Shown one piece after another: positions 36,305-47,900 of a stretch of 64,000 nucleotides of DNA (the stretch's first letter is position 1; every line of letters starts with the position of its first letter). The stretch is from NCBI RefSeq assembly GCF_019649055.1, contig NW_026570222.1, positions 2,914,001-2,978,000 of the forward strand. The letters run 5' to 3'. The stretch comes from Paramacrobiotus metropolitanus. Lineage: Eukaryota; Tardigrada; Eutardigrada; Parachela; Macrobiotidae. Under the pieces are notes generated by a model. That model saw nothing but the letters and a program-made list of their open reading frames with translations. It was not told the origin of the DNA and did no database searches. The position numbers were made by a program, and so were the translations under genes.

Positions 36305-36579
36305 AACTGTTATCTTGAGTTGTCGTTGCTTGTTGGCCTGAATTTTTGCTTCTTGCTTGAAATAAAGTTTCTTGTTTTCTAGTAAGTTATGGTTGCGTTC
36401 AGTAAACATATGCTACAATCAGATTTGATGCATTAAAAGACATAGGCCTTACAGAAATATTGTGCCCTATCCCCAATAAACCACAAATTCCAAAGATCAT
36501 GTTCTGCAAGCAGTATTGGGGTAATTCGATATGCTCATAAATAAACGCATCTGGGCACTCGAAAGAAAAAATATTTTGC

Positions 36580-39500
36580 ATGATTGCAGAGATAATGGGC
36601 GGACGCAAATGTATTGCCTGCCCGAATTTCAAGTCAGCAAGTCTGGCAGCGGCTGAATGCTTGCAAACATTCCACAAATTTCCTGATGCGAGCGCTGACG
36701 GTGTGCGGTCTGCCCTTTGGATAGCTTTTGCACGACAGGGCCCATCATGGAAGCCTACACGTCATTCTTATCTGTGCTCAGATCATTTCCACAATGATTG
36801 CTACGAAACTACGGCGAAAGGAGGTGTCCGACTAAGATCAACAGCAGTACCGTCGATCCTTCTTGGGCATATCCCGGCGGAAGAAAATCAGAGCTTCCCC
36901 CTTGAAATTTGTCAGCGGAAAGCAGCTGAATCACCAAAATTGGGCGCTCCGGAACCGCTGCTTGTAGGGCGCGGCAAGCGGCAAATGAATTCATCTGGTG
37001 AGCTCTCACGTGTAGATAAGAAGAAGAATTTGAACGACAGCATAAGTGAACTTAACGCTAGCTTTGGAGGATTGTCCACGTGTGAGCCAGTTGAAATCGA
37101 CCTTGAAAATGTCGTGTTCAGCTTTAAAATGCTGGAAAATAATCTGGACTTACTGCGCCTTCCTCCGTTTTGGGTCGCATTTGTAGTGGAAAGCGAGAAT
37201 GCTGTTGTCGTTCTTCGTGTTAATCCGGTGACCTTTGAGAACATTTTCACGATTGGAATCCAAAGCACGCTGCATATCACACTGCGCATTCGCAACAAGT
37301 TGTATACCGCTAACGAGATCACTGTGACTCAGATTTCCAGCTTTCAAACAGTCGTGGATCTGGCATCAACTCTGGAATCCAGCAATTTATGTCCGTCGTA
37401 CGAAGCGAATGCTGGTTGCGAACTAGCTTACCTGGGAAAAAGGTCATGTTGTTTATCATGCAAGGAATACCGGAAGCAGTACCTGTCAACTGCGAATTAC
37501 GTGAAAACCCTGCGAAGTCGCTCCGAGTCCGCATCTAAAACCCAGAACGCGCTGAGAGCACGCGTCAGTCGACGGGAATCAAAAATACGCAAGCAAGACG
37601 ACGAACTGGAACGATTGCGGGTAATGGCTAAAGAGTTGGAAGAATCCAAGCTAGTGCCTGCAGAGTCGCGTAACCTTTTGACCGAATTTATGGACATTTC
37701 TCGCAAAAATAAATTCGACAGAACCAAGTATAAATCTGATTATATGGATTTCGCTGTGCGCTTGCACTTTTATAGCCCGAGAGCTTACGCATTTCTGCGC
37801 GATCGTGGAATTCCGTTGCCGCATCCGGAAACAATACGATTGCGTGTAGCCCGTTTCTCCAAAGACACCGGTTTCGATAAGCTAGTGCTCCATTGTGTAG
37901 AAAAATGGGCTGAAAAGCGACCTAAAGGCGAGCGGGATTTCATGATGACCCTCGATGAACTGCAGCTCAGCAGGAAAAACTATCGATACGTGCATTCTGA
38001 AGATCGTGTTTTGGGTACGGTGGACTTTGGTAAACATAACGCAGAACTCACGGAAGAACAACTCATGAAGCCTGCCGATCACGCCCTGGTTGTTGGTGTG
38101 CGAAGTATAAAGCGAAAGCTATTTCAACCGATTGGCATTTTTCTGTCTAATTCTCAGACTCCTGGCTTCATTCTGAAAAAGATTATAGAGGAAGGAATTG
38201 AACTTTTGGATCAGACTGGAATACAAACGCGCGGGTTTATCGTGGATGCCGGTACAAGCAACATTCAAGCCATTACAAAATTCGGATTTGATTTCGAAAA
38301 ATATGATACTCCAACTGTCACAGTTAACGGAAAGCCGAGATACATCATTATTGACCCACCACACGACTGGAAAAACGTCCGGAATGGAATGTTTAAACGC
38401 AACAGTGAAATGGGTGGAATTTGTAGCCGACAGCTTAAGGTAATAACGCAGGTTACACCTCTCGATATTTTCCAACCATTTAATGTTGTTATTAATTATT
38501 AATAGTTCATCGATGAGAGCGGAAACTTCTATACTGACGAAGACGGAAATGTTCTCCATGTCGATTTCGGTCATTTTCGGCAAATGTACGACATCGATAC
38601 TCACACTGATCGCAAAGGAATTAGAATGCATCCCAAACTGAAAAAGCCCATGGTTTATCCCGATGGCTTCAATCAACAGAGGGTAAACTATGCGGCTGTA
38701 CTGCTGTCAGCATCAAGCGCACGCACACTGGAAATGCTTGAGGATGCCGGGCGTATGAGTAAAACCCTTTGCACGCGGCGGTATTGTGAGTTTTTTAACG
38801 GCTGCATCGATCACATGAACTCATCTTTGGCCGATCCTCATCCTGGGCGCACTCCCATTCGCTTCGAGAATGATGTACTTGACAAGATCCAAGCGGATAT
38901 TGATCGATTGGTGCGTTGGAAGAAAACTGTTCACCAGAAAGACAGGCTTTGCAACCGTACAATTAACCACCTCGTTGTGACCCTGGATAGCATAAAGAGG
39001 CTTTCTACCGAACTTCTCGCTGAAGGCATGCTTTACGTTCAAACGAAGAATTTAAACAACGATATGCACGAGGTAATACTCTACCATACTAGGCAAACTC
39101 TTTATAGCTTTTCCATGATTCTTTGTTTTCTAGAGATACTTCGCACGGTGTCGACAACTGGGAGGATCCTGTATCAATCCAACAGTTGAGAACATGCTGG
39201 TTATTTTTCGAATTCTGTCGTTCCATAATATCCAGAAAGCTTGCGAGCAATTGAAAACGAATATCGAGCAAATCGACGATGAGAATGTTATTGGTTCAAT
39301 GAACATTTTCGACTTGTCCGAAGAGTACTCGAAAAAGCTCGATGCGGCTAAGACCCTGGCGCTGCTGTCACAATCAGATCCAGTTATTCCAGAACTAGAA
39401 CCTTTACCGGAAGGGTTCCAGCTAGATAACATTGTCAAAAATGTCGTTTATTATTTGAGCGGATTCACAAATAAAAGAAAAGAGCTGGAGGCCGAAGTGT

Positions 39501-39931
39501 GTGATTCTTGTCGGTTGGAGCTATTTTGGTTAGATTCTTCGAAAGGGACTCCTGATTTTGCCCAACTGACAGAAATGAAAGACGACGGAGGTTTGAACTT
39601 TGTTGGGGGTGTCTTTTATGACATGATGTGCAGTCTTGAGCGGATATTCCAGAAACAGATTGACGAAGTCCTTTACCTTTCTCCGCGCCAATTACTTCTT
39701 GCTTTCGCTGAAAAATACGCCATGGAGGATTTCGTTACCAGAAAATGTAATTTACGGTCCCCATGCCTTGCTGATTGCTCTTGGACCGAAATTTTTCGTA
39801 AAAGTGCAACTTATTATTTCCAAATACGGATTCATTTTTATGTCAAGTTGATGAACGATAAGGTTGGTAAAAAATGGTCAAAAAGTGACGATTCTAAGAA
39901 GCGAAAGTTGAAAATTCTCAAGGGTGAATGA
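36580..39931 (+). CDS. P-element-type THAP transposase
   Basis: DNA transposase of the P/THAP9 family, 1074 residues, uninterrupted. Exons: 36580-38439, 38506-39072, 39134-39931 (TGA); both introns are phase 0 and about 60-66 nt. N-terminal THAP domain: Cys11 and Cys14 (CIAC), Cys66 and His69 (YLCSDHF), the C2CH pattern that binds the element's DNA. Then a coiled coil (about 305-355), a helix-turn region (YAFLRDRGIPLPHPETIRLR) and an RNase H-like core with candidate catalytic residues TLDELQL (about 458), IVDAGTSNIQA (about 555) and the hallmark DPPHDWKNVRN (about 591). The GTP-binding insertion region and C-terminal INPTVENMLVIFRIL follow; the end is a nuclear-signal-like KKRKLK. Translation could also start at Met6. 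AATAAA at 40002-40007. All parts needed for an autonomous element seem present. Confidence 0.94.
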
Positions 39932-40092
39932 ATAATATTATGCAAGCGTTTACAATGTTTTGGATTGCTATTTTTTGGTTTAAATTTTAATCGAAACTGC
40001 TAATAAAATTGTCAGACATGATACGGAAAGTTGCGTGTGTGAAGTGCGTTCCGTAAAGTGTACGCAACGTAGCGTATGCAGCAGCGTATCGT

Positions 40093-40178
40093 CTCCCCGA
40101 TCACCCAGTCGAATGCCAGTTACGCTTGATTTTTAGTAAATTCGATTTTCCCTCGACACTTTAAATATTATTCACTTT
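40093..40178 (-). repeat. Right terminal inverted repeat of the P-like element
   Basis: Reverse complement of 34229-34315. The flanking 8-mer GAAGTTTG starts immediately after. Confidence 0.93.
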
Positions 40179-40362
40179 GAAGTTTGTGTTCTCACACGGT
40201 GTACAGTACATGCTCATTTTTTAAAAATCTGCGTGAAGAATTGATAAACTTATAACGTTTTTGGTTAATTTAAGGAAGCTACAGTTCCAGCCCTCAGTTT
40301 CTGATTTCCGACCAGGACAAGATCGTTTCCTGATACATAGCCTAATCAAATCGTCCATCAAT

Positions 40363-42132
40363 ATGGCAGGCGCTGAACAAGACTTGCCTACAACTCTGTC
40401 GAGTTACAAACTCCAGCTGCGTCAGGTAAGTTGAAATCCCGAAAAAATGAGAAAGAAGCAGAGATCCTAGCGCTGTACGACGGCTTAAAATTGAATAGCA
40501 ATCCATTTTCCCGAACATGTGGTTTCTCTGCAGGTGGAAGCAGCGCTCACGCAGCAACCAGACAATCCCGAGTTCCTGGCTCTTCAGCAAAATCTACGCG
40601 AAGTCATTGATCTGACGCTGGAATTGATAGCTCAGGTTCGCACTAATGCTCCCGCTAATGCTGATGATAGTAAAGAAACTCTTTCTGATTGGAACGAAGG
40701 CGATGCCTGCGTGGCTTTATGGTCGGAGGATGGCGAGTAAGTCAGCTGAAAACAGTTTCAGCAGATGAGTTTCGCTGTTGTGCAAAGCACGGTTACTGTT
40801 TTCCCCAGGTTCTACGATGCAGTTATCAAACAGATTTCGGATGATGGACACTGTGTGGTGGAGTTTAGGGATCTCAATACGACAGATAACACTCCGGTAT
40901 GATTGCCAGTAAAAATATCCCCAATTTTTCCGCGTGATAGTGTTAAAAATTAAAAATAAATCATTTTTGTCTGTGTATGTTTGCGTACTATCTGATTTTT
41001 TTATTAATTGTGCAGTTTGTGATAAAAATTTAACTGAGTGGAATAACTTCAGTTGTATATTCACGTGACATGGTTTGGTGTAACGAAAAGAGAGCTGTTA
41101 TGAGAAACTTGGGTTTTGGGCACAGATATCGACGCTCCAGAAGCCCGGAGCTGTACAGACTAAAAAGCCAAGTCGTCCCACAGAATTTCAGTATGAAGAT
41201 GTTCCTTCCACTAGTGTCGCCATGGAACAGCGGTTGGCCTCCAAAAACAAGTGGGTGGATCTGTAATTTGTTACGCTTGTGCTGATGGGAGGAATCTGCT
41301 TTATTGTTTTTATTTATTTTTTTATCCTAGACGCGATCAGCTGAAAGCGCAGATTGAAGCCAAAAAGAAAAAGCGTCAAAAGTATAACGACAAAATGAAA
41401 GAGATCGAAGAAGTTAGAGAAAAAGAAGCCAGCAAATGGAAAAACTTTCAGACTAAGGTAACGCACAAGAACGCATTACTAATCGTACGAGTATCCAGTA
41501 CTATCCATGTATGTACTGTACGTAACATGCTTATTGGTAAATGTATAACCAAACCAAACCAATCCTTTACGTGTGTAGCAATGACTAGTTAATTTCTTGA
41601 TCATAAATCCAGTTTTGTATGTTGGTCTGCATACAGTTAATATTAATAACTAATGATAAAGACCATATTCTTGCTGAGAAGCGGTGACAAATTGTTTTCG
41701 TTTTTAACATAGCGATTTTTAGCAAAAGTTTCGTAGATACTGTAGGAGTATCGAAGAAAAATGTAGTGGCCTGCCAGTATTAATTATTTGTGTTACTTCG
41801 TACGAATGGCCAAGGTTTGCGGCAATGTACGCATTTTTTTGTAAAAAAGGCCTCCACGTACAGTTTTTAATGTTAATTAAGTTAATTTGTAGGATAATTT
41901 CTGTATATATATATGCTGAATCAAAACGTAACTGTTTTTGTAGACTACCAGAAAGCAGTACGCCGGTGTGACAAAGAAGAGCATTTTCGCCACCTCTGAG
42001 CAGGCGCAAGGACGCGTTGGAGTGGGTACATGTGGAATTAGTGGGAAACCAATGACGAAGGATGCTGCACCAGCTATAGGGAAAACGTTGGTAACGAAAA
42101 AATCCACCCTTTACAATCCACGAACAAACTAA
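40363..42132 (+). CDS. SMNDC1: Survival motor neuron domain-containing 1 (SPF30)
   Basis: Spliceosome assembly factor whose Tudor domain binds symmetrically dimethylated arginine on Sm proteins. Six exons, all phases agreeing: 40363-40425, 40534-40736, 40809-40896, 41126-41250, 41331-41457, 41944-42132 (TAA), about 264 residues. The order matches the family: N-terminal helix (LSSYKLQLRQVEAAL), Tudor (WNEGDACVALWSEDGEFYDAVI...VVEFRDLN), Lys-rich helix (KKKKRQKYNDKMKEIEEV) and the conserved end SIFATSE, GRVGVGTCGISGKPMTKD. The 5' flank is interrupted by the P-like transposon, whose right end lies 177 bases before this ATG. The gene converges with the Rab32-like gene, 290 bases between stop codons. 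Confidence 0.97.
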
Positions 42133-42422
42133 GTCTTAATGGTTGTGTTTATTGTTCCGGCTGTTGCAAGCAGCTATGTATACAGTTTCGCTGTTGGAAA
42201 TTCGTTATTAGTTGGGACTTCGGGAGGTAATACGAAAATGTTTAGTCGATGACACTTATTTCATTCGGATTTTCTTTGAATCGTCCAGATTTGTTTCGTA
42301 CTTACGATAAGTACAGATCTTGCATGGTTTGAGTTTGGATATCGTCTGAACTCGGAAGTAGTGTTGAAATCAAAAGAGAATACTTGTTTGACAAAACAGT
42401 GCAGTTCTGAAGAAGAATTAAT

Positions 42423-44968
42423 CTAACAGCAGGATTTCTTTTGATGAGGCGGTGGGGTAACGGTCGTTGTTGTCTCCAGTTTAAACCGCTCCGCATCGTG
42501 CTCCAGCACCATTGGCCGGTCATTTTCAATTATCTGGAAAAAGACATAATGATCGCTTGGAGAAATCTGATAGACACAAGCATATTTTTAGCTGGTCTTT
42601 CATGGCGGCAGTTTCCTTACCTTTGTAAGGAGAAAGCGCACGGCTTCATCGATCCCGACGTTTTCCTTTGCTGACGTTTCAAAATACCCACTGAAATTAG
42701 ATTCGCGTAGAAAATGATCCATTTTAGCTCCCTCGGGAATCTGGCTGTCTTTCGCTTGGTCGCACTGTTTCGGAGAAATTTTGGAAAACATTGATATATG
42801 TATTTACGAAAATAGTTTTATATTAATTTGTAAAACGAACGTTTACTATAATGATTCTGATTAATTACGATTAATTCCGTCCTATTTCCACATTGTTCAG
42901 ATAGAAGCTGCACTGCTTATTTCCATTTCATTGAGTTGACAAGTAGTGGAAATCACGTAGCCATGTAATGCATACTGCACAGTGCACACATTTACCGCTG
43001 TAGGCATTATTATTAGTTAGCGACTAAACGACGACGCATTATTGATTATGGTACCTTGTTTCCTAAAAGAACACATGGGACTGGATTTCCGTCAGGTGTT
43101 TCTACCTGAAAATTGATACAAATTAGCAGTTGTTGTAATATGGCGCGTGAACATCGCGTTTTCTTGGAATCTGTGGGTACCTTTATGTCGAGATCCTTCT
43201 TCCATTTGGAAACCGCATCGAAGGACGCTAAGCGACTCATGTCATAGACAATAAAGGCTCCAACTGCGTCCTTATAATACACTCTGGTCATATGCCCGAA
43301 TCGCTCCTGACCGGCTGCAGGGAAGGAAAACGGGAATTAACAGTCATGTCAATTGTCACTTGCAATCTGACGGTCATAAATCATAATTATATGTAACTCG
43401 CTTTTGATCAATAGGCCACCATTCAGGAAAGACATTCGGGTAATTGCTTTGTGTGCTATTGATACATTAACGTCACACTTGCACAACGCACGCAATCTGT
43501 CAGAGCAATACAACCATAGGATTTTCTTTGCATTACTAATTTACCAATATCCCACAGCTGCAGACGAATAATCGTATTCTGATCCCAGTTTATAATCTTT
43601 AACGCAAAATCCACTCCAATCTGAAAATGACATATGCATGAAACGATTAATGACAAAATTGCTTGTGTACTGGTGTAACTGTGTAACCACAAAGGTCACA
43701 AGCCCAATAAAAATGGATGCCGTTGTAAACGCATATTTTCGCTGCTGACGGTCAATGCACAGGAACTTACAGTATCGTTAGGAAGTGACACCTTACATGT
43801 ATCATGTATGCATTAATGCATATTTTGTATATATAAACTGACCCACTGCAAAATGCAAATACTGTGTACAAGACAGACATCCTCATTAACTTTCACATCC
43901 TCATTAATTAAATTACTGTACTTCGACGGACACCGTGCATGGTAGGATTTATCCGTAATAATCATTGAAAAACCGTTATGGTTGCTTTTGTTTACCGTGG
44001 CCCGGTATTGCTGCGAAAAGAAACGATGAACATAACGTTTGACGATGCTGGTTTTTCCCACTCCCACGTCTCCAATGATGAGAACTTTGTACAGCTTTTC
44101 TTTCCGTTTGGCATCGTTCCGCGCAGCGGATGAGGAATGTGCAGGTATTTCGATGTTCGGCAGGAAACCATTTGTTAGGCCTCTGGATGTCGACGGAATG
44201 GCAGGGGGTAGAGCAGACTGAGTTTGCGGAGCGATTCCTGGATCTTTAATTGTTTTACTGACATTCGCGTTAACTGTTGGTGCGACTGCCGGTACAGAAT
44301 GGATAGCTGGAATAACTGGCTCGACTGTGGATATCGTGACTTTTTGCTCCGAAATTCCTGGTTCAGTGACAAGCACCGGACTTTTTATCTCCTAAACATA
44401 AGCAGGCTTAGAACTCTAGTTTTAACTTTAAATGGAAGGATCATAAGAAAACAAAACCCATTTAGAATTTTTAGAAAGCAGCAAAAATTTTTAGAAATCT
44501 GTAAAGCACAATTACAGATTTCTATATATGATATATTCCATCCGAGAGATGTGTCCAAATTTTAAAATGGTAATCTGTGCAAAAACTTTTGATCATAAGT
44601 GCATGGGCTAATTAAAAGACTAACATGGACAGGTAAATCGATTATCGATATAATATTAATCTGAGGTGCATTTGTTCAAGCTTAATTTAATTATAATTTC
44701 GACAATTAACCGCATTATGAAATAAAGTGCTAAAGTATCTTAATTAATGGATCCAAGTGACAGAGTTCAGCATAGACTTAGCTCATTTTTGTAAGAATTA
44801 TTGATGAGATACTGTCTTCTGCAGAAGCTACAGCACTTGCTGCTTTCGTGTTTTCGTCGAAACGAAACGAAGCATTTTCTCAGCTGTGGGACTGGGACAG
44901 CATGCAGTAACATCACTGCCTCGAATTACCTCTAGCCGTGACCGGAATTCTTCCAAGACTTCCGACAT
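42423..44968 (-). CDS. RAB32: Rab32/Rab38-type small GTPase with N-terminal extension
   Basis: GTPase of lysosome-related organelle and mitochondria-associated trafficking. Seven exons: 44930-44968, 43996-44391, 43545-43620, 43181-43314, 43055-43105, 42621-42764, 42423-42533 (TAG). Motifs: P-loop GDVGVGKTS, switch I YRATIGVDFALK, the Rab32-specific switch II start WDIAGQERFG, GNKCDQ, ETSAKEN, and the prenylation end KKSCC. Before the GTPase fold there is an extra stretch of about 110 residues rich in Pro, Val, Ser and Thr (exon 1 MSEVLEEFRSRLE plus exon 2), longer than in vertebrate Rab32. A minus-strand AATAAA at 42148-42153 lies close to the SMNDC1 stop, so the transcripts may overlap. Confidence 0.97.
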
Positions 44969-47900
44969 GATGTGCAGCAGGCTTTATATTTCTTCCGATT
45001 CCTCGCTCGTATAATCACAGATTTTATTACGTCGTAGTCGTAAACGTAATTTGTAAGTCCAAAATGTTTAACAACGGCAGTTATGGCTTTTCCGCGTACG
45101 AATGTACCGATTCAAAAAAGATGTTAGATCCCACTGAACGTTTAATGTTGTATTGATAGTGTTTTCCACTTTAATTTTCGAAGTTGTATATTAATTATCA
45201 GAAATAGAAACTTGAAGGTTTTCCTTTGGATTTGCTCATCTTCAACGGTTTCTCTGTCGTGTGATATGCACCTGTCGCCTGCGCTGTCTGAAACGAGCAC
45301 ATTTGTTATCTGTGGTAAACAGTTGCTTAACTGATAACAAGACTCTGTACGCGTTATCTCGAATGCGAAAATTAATGATAATTAAGATGAGCAAAGGGCG
45401 TTTATAAGTTGTTTCTCAGAACTGAAACAGTACGGCTATACTGAGCAAAACATCGCTAAACGCAGTTATTACGTTTTTAGGTTCTCACGCAAAGTTTGGG
45501 CAATACATAAGTATCTGTACTTACATACAGCTAGTTACTGCATAAGTATAACAGTATGTCGACTGCTGCTTTGGGTATAAGAGTATGTATGCCAGTATAC
45601 AAAATCAGTGTTTTTTGCAGATTTTAACAGTTCGACCAAATGTGCGCTCACTTTATCTGCAAAATATTGTGAAGTTTTTTTTAGAAATAAAAACTCTGGC
45701 TAATTTAGGAAACGAAATACCACCAATACTTTAATACATTAGTACGGAAAGGGTGTATAGTTTATGCAACATAGCTGATATCGATATCATGGTATTATGC
45801 GCCGTTTGGAGTGCACTTGAAATTCCTTGCTGGTCGTTGCATTATCCCGCGCATGAAGAACGTTTCTTCGAATTCGTTCAAGAACACGGATACATCGACC
45901 TTCGAAGGGAGAGAAAAAATGCTAAAGCAAACGTTATGCTGTAACAAAGTAAATCTTCCTTTTCCTTCTAGTGTCAATAAACACACGGAAACTGACTGCC
46001 GGCTCTCGGGCCGACTCAAGTGTCTTTTGGGTTTGACCGGAAATGTGAATTTAACAGTCGTTGTGGTTGGGTTACGGTTTATATTGCCAATATGCAATAA
46101 ACATCTTGAGCGGGACTACACTGTGTATAAACACTCTCGCTACTGTGATATAGAGTATTGAACGTATTTCCGCTACTAACCGGCATTTGCACGAATCACT
46201 GCGCCTCATTAACATTTTTACGAATTCGAATTGAGATCAACTAACACGTTTTGAACGCGTTTCCCAAATTTTGCATATTTCTTCTAATTCGTTACTCCAT
46301 AATCAGTGCATTGTGGTCAGGGTGTAAACCCAACCAGTCTGATAAGAATTATCGAAAAACGATTGTTGTTTTTACTGATGCCAGATCTAATGCACACCCG
46401 ACAAAACAAAATGGCAATTGTGTGCGTTCGGCAGATACAGTAAAGTGACATCGATTTAATCTCTTATGCAGTGATACACGTTTTCCATTGTGTGGAACCC
46501 GAACTATTGTTTGGAACATGAATAAATTACATTTTTCCCCTTTAATCATTTTTAAATGTATATATAAAGAGGTTACATATGCTGGCCAAAAGATGTGTGT
46601 GTTATACATATGCTGGCCATAAATTAGCTTCAAACTTTGGAAATGCCTCCTTGTAACAAAATTTTGAGATCTTATGTTGGAGCTTGCGGGAATCAAAACA
46701 CTTTGTCTGTAGTTTGTCAAAACAGAAGACAGTTTTTTTTATTATGCGCGTGCAGCAGTTTTTTTAAACGCAATTCTCATCAGCCGCAGCTACCTAAATA
46801 CGATATATATGACTGATCTAGAGTAGAATTTTAACGGGATACACATAACCGTACGAATATTGCAAAGCATTAATTGTTTGTCTGTTAACTCCACAAATAT
46901 TTCTACACATTGCCCGGACCGCGAAGAGTACAGCTTGACGATGAGTGGGTAAATATCGTGGGCTCATATTTTCTGACTAGCACAATGTATTCTATGACCC
47001 TGCGTACGGCCACACAAGTGGCAGCCGGCGCTTGGCAATGATCGCCTGTGAAACCGGCCCAGGAAAGAAATGTGGTTGTCACTTCCGGTACATTCGCTGC
47101 TTGGTCGTATTGGCCGGGGAATGAACTTAATGGAATCGTCTCATCACTATGACAGACAAGTTATGTGGAAACCAGCATCCAGTTTGTTGCATTGACATTA
47201 CCTGCCAACGCCGATTAAGATTATCGCTGTACAATACAAATTTTGTACAAGTAATTTTTTACAGTGACCCGCAGTACGAAATATATTGTAACCGCATAAT
47301 TGTAACTGACGCTGACGTGTTGCTGCATCATGAAGGAACGGATTGTACGTGTTTAACTAGCGTTGCTGGCATATAAGAAAACTCCTGTTGTTCCCATCTG
47401 TTGTGGCCACACAGCAACATAATGGCCATTAATGGACGACGATACTAACGTTGCGGCATATATCCAGGCATTTTATCCTGCGCAATTTATTCGCGGGACA
47501 TCTGCATTGTAAAACAGTCGGCACAACGGGTGGTTGAGAAAATATATTCCTAACGCGCGCGCCGGTCGCAGCGTTTTCTTTTCCGTCATCATTATCCATC
47601 CTCCTTGAAATAACAGACCCATTTGCTCTCCCTAGCCGAAATCTCTCCCAGTATAATTCAGCCGGACACTGCTGAAAGTTTTGTCAGCTATAAACGCGCT
47701 ATATTATATGTACGGCAGTTGACAATGTTGGCCATGCTATCGACGTCAAGCAAATGAAATCTTTTGATCCCAGCAGATTTGGACGTTACCAGTCGGGGTT
47801 GTTTTACGCTCTCATCAGATTTAGTCCAGTCAGTTGAGATCCCGCATTTTCCGATATCCCTAACGAATCAAAAACCGGCTCATGCAGCTGGCAGATTAAA

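Larger units (their letters stand above)
34221..40186 (+). mobile_element. Complete P-element-like transposon with target duplication
   Basis: Element 34229-40178, about 5.95 kb. The left end (34229-34315) and right end (40093-40178) are inverted copies over about 86 bases with three mismatches by eye; they begin AAAGTGA(C/A)TAATATTTAAAGTG and end GGTGATCGGGGAG. The 8-mer GAAGTTTG flanks both ends (34221-34228 and 40179-40186); P elements make 8-bp duplications. Because the next base is also complementary, the boundary is ambiguous by one base. Inside are an intact P-type THAP transposase gene and a second gene of 220 codons, both on the plus strand. The close match of the ends, the clean duplication and the open frames suggest recent insertion. 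Confidence 0.92.

Noticed and set aside
45795-46161. Overlapping frames of about 100-116 codons on both strands
   Set aside because: No splice logic, no motif, and low-complexity translation; likely chance.
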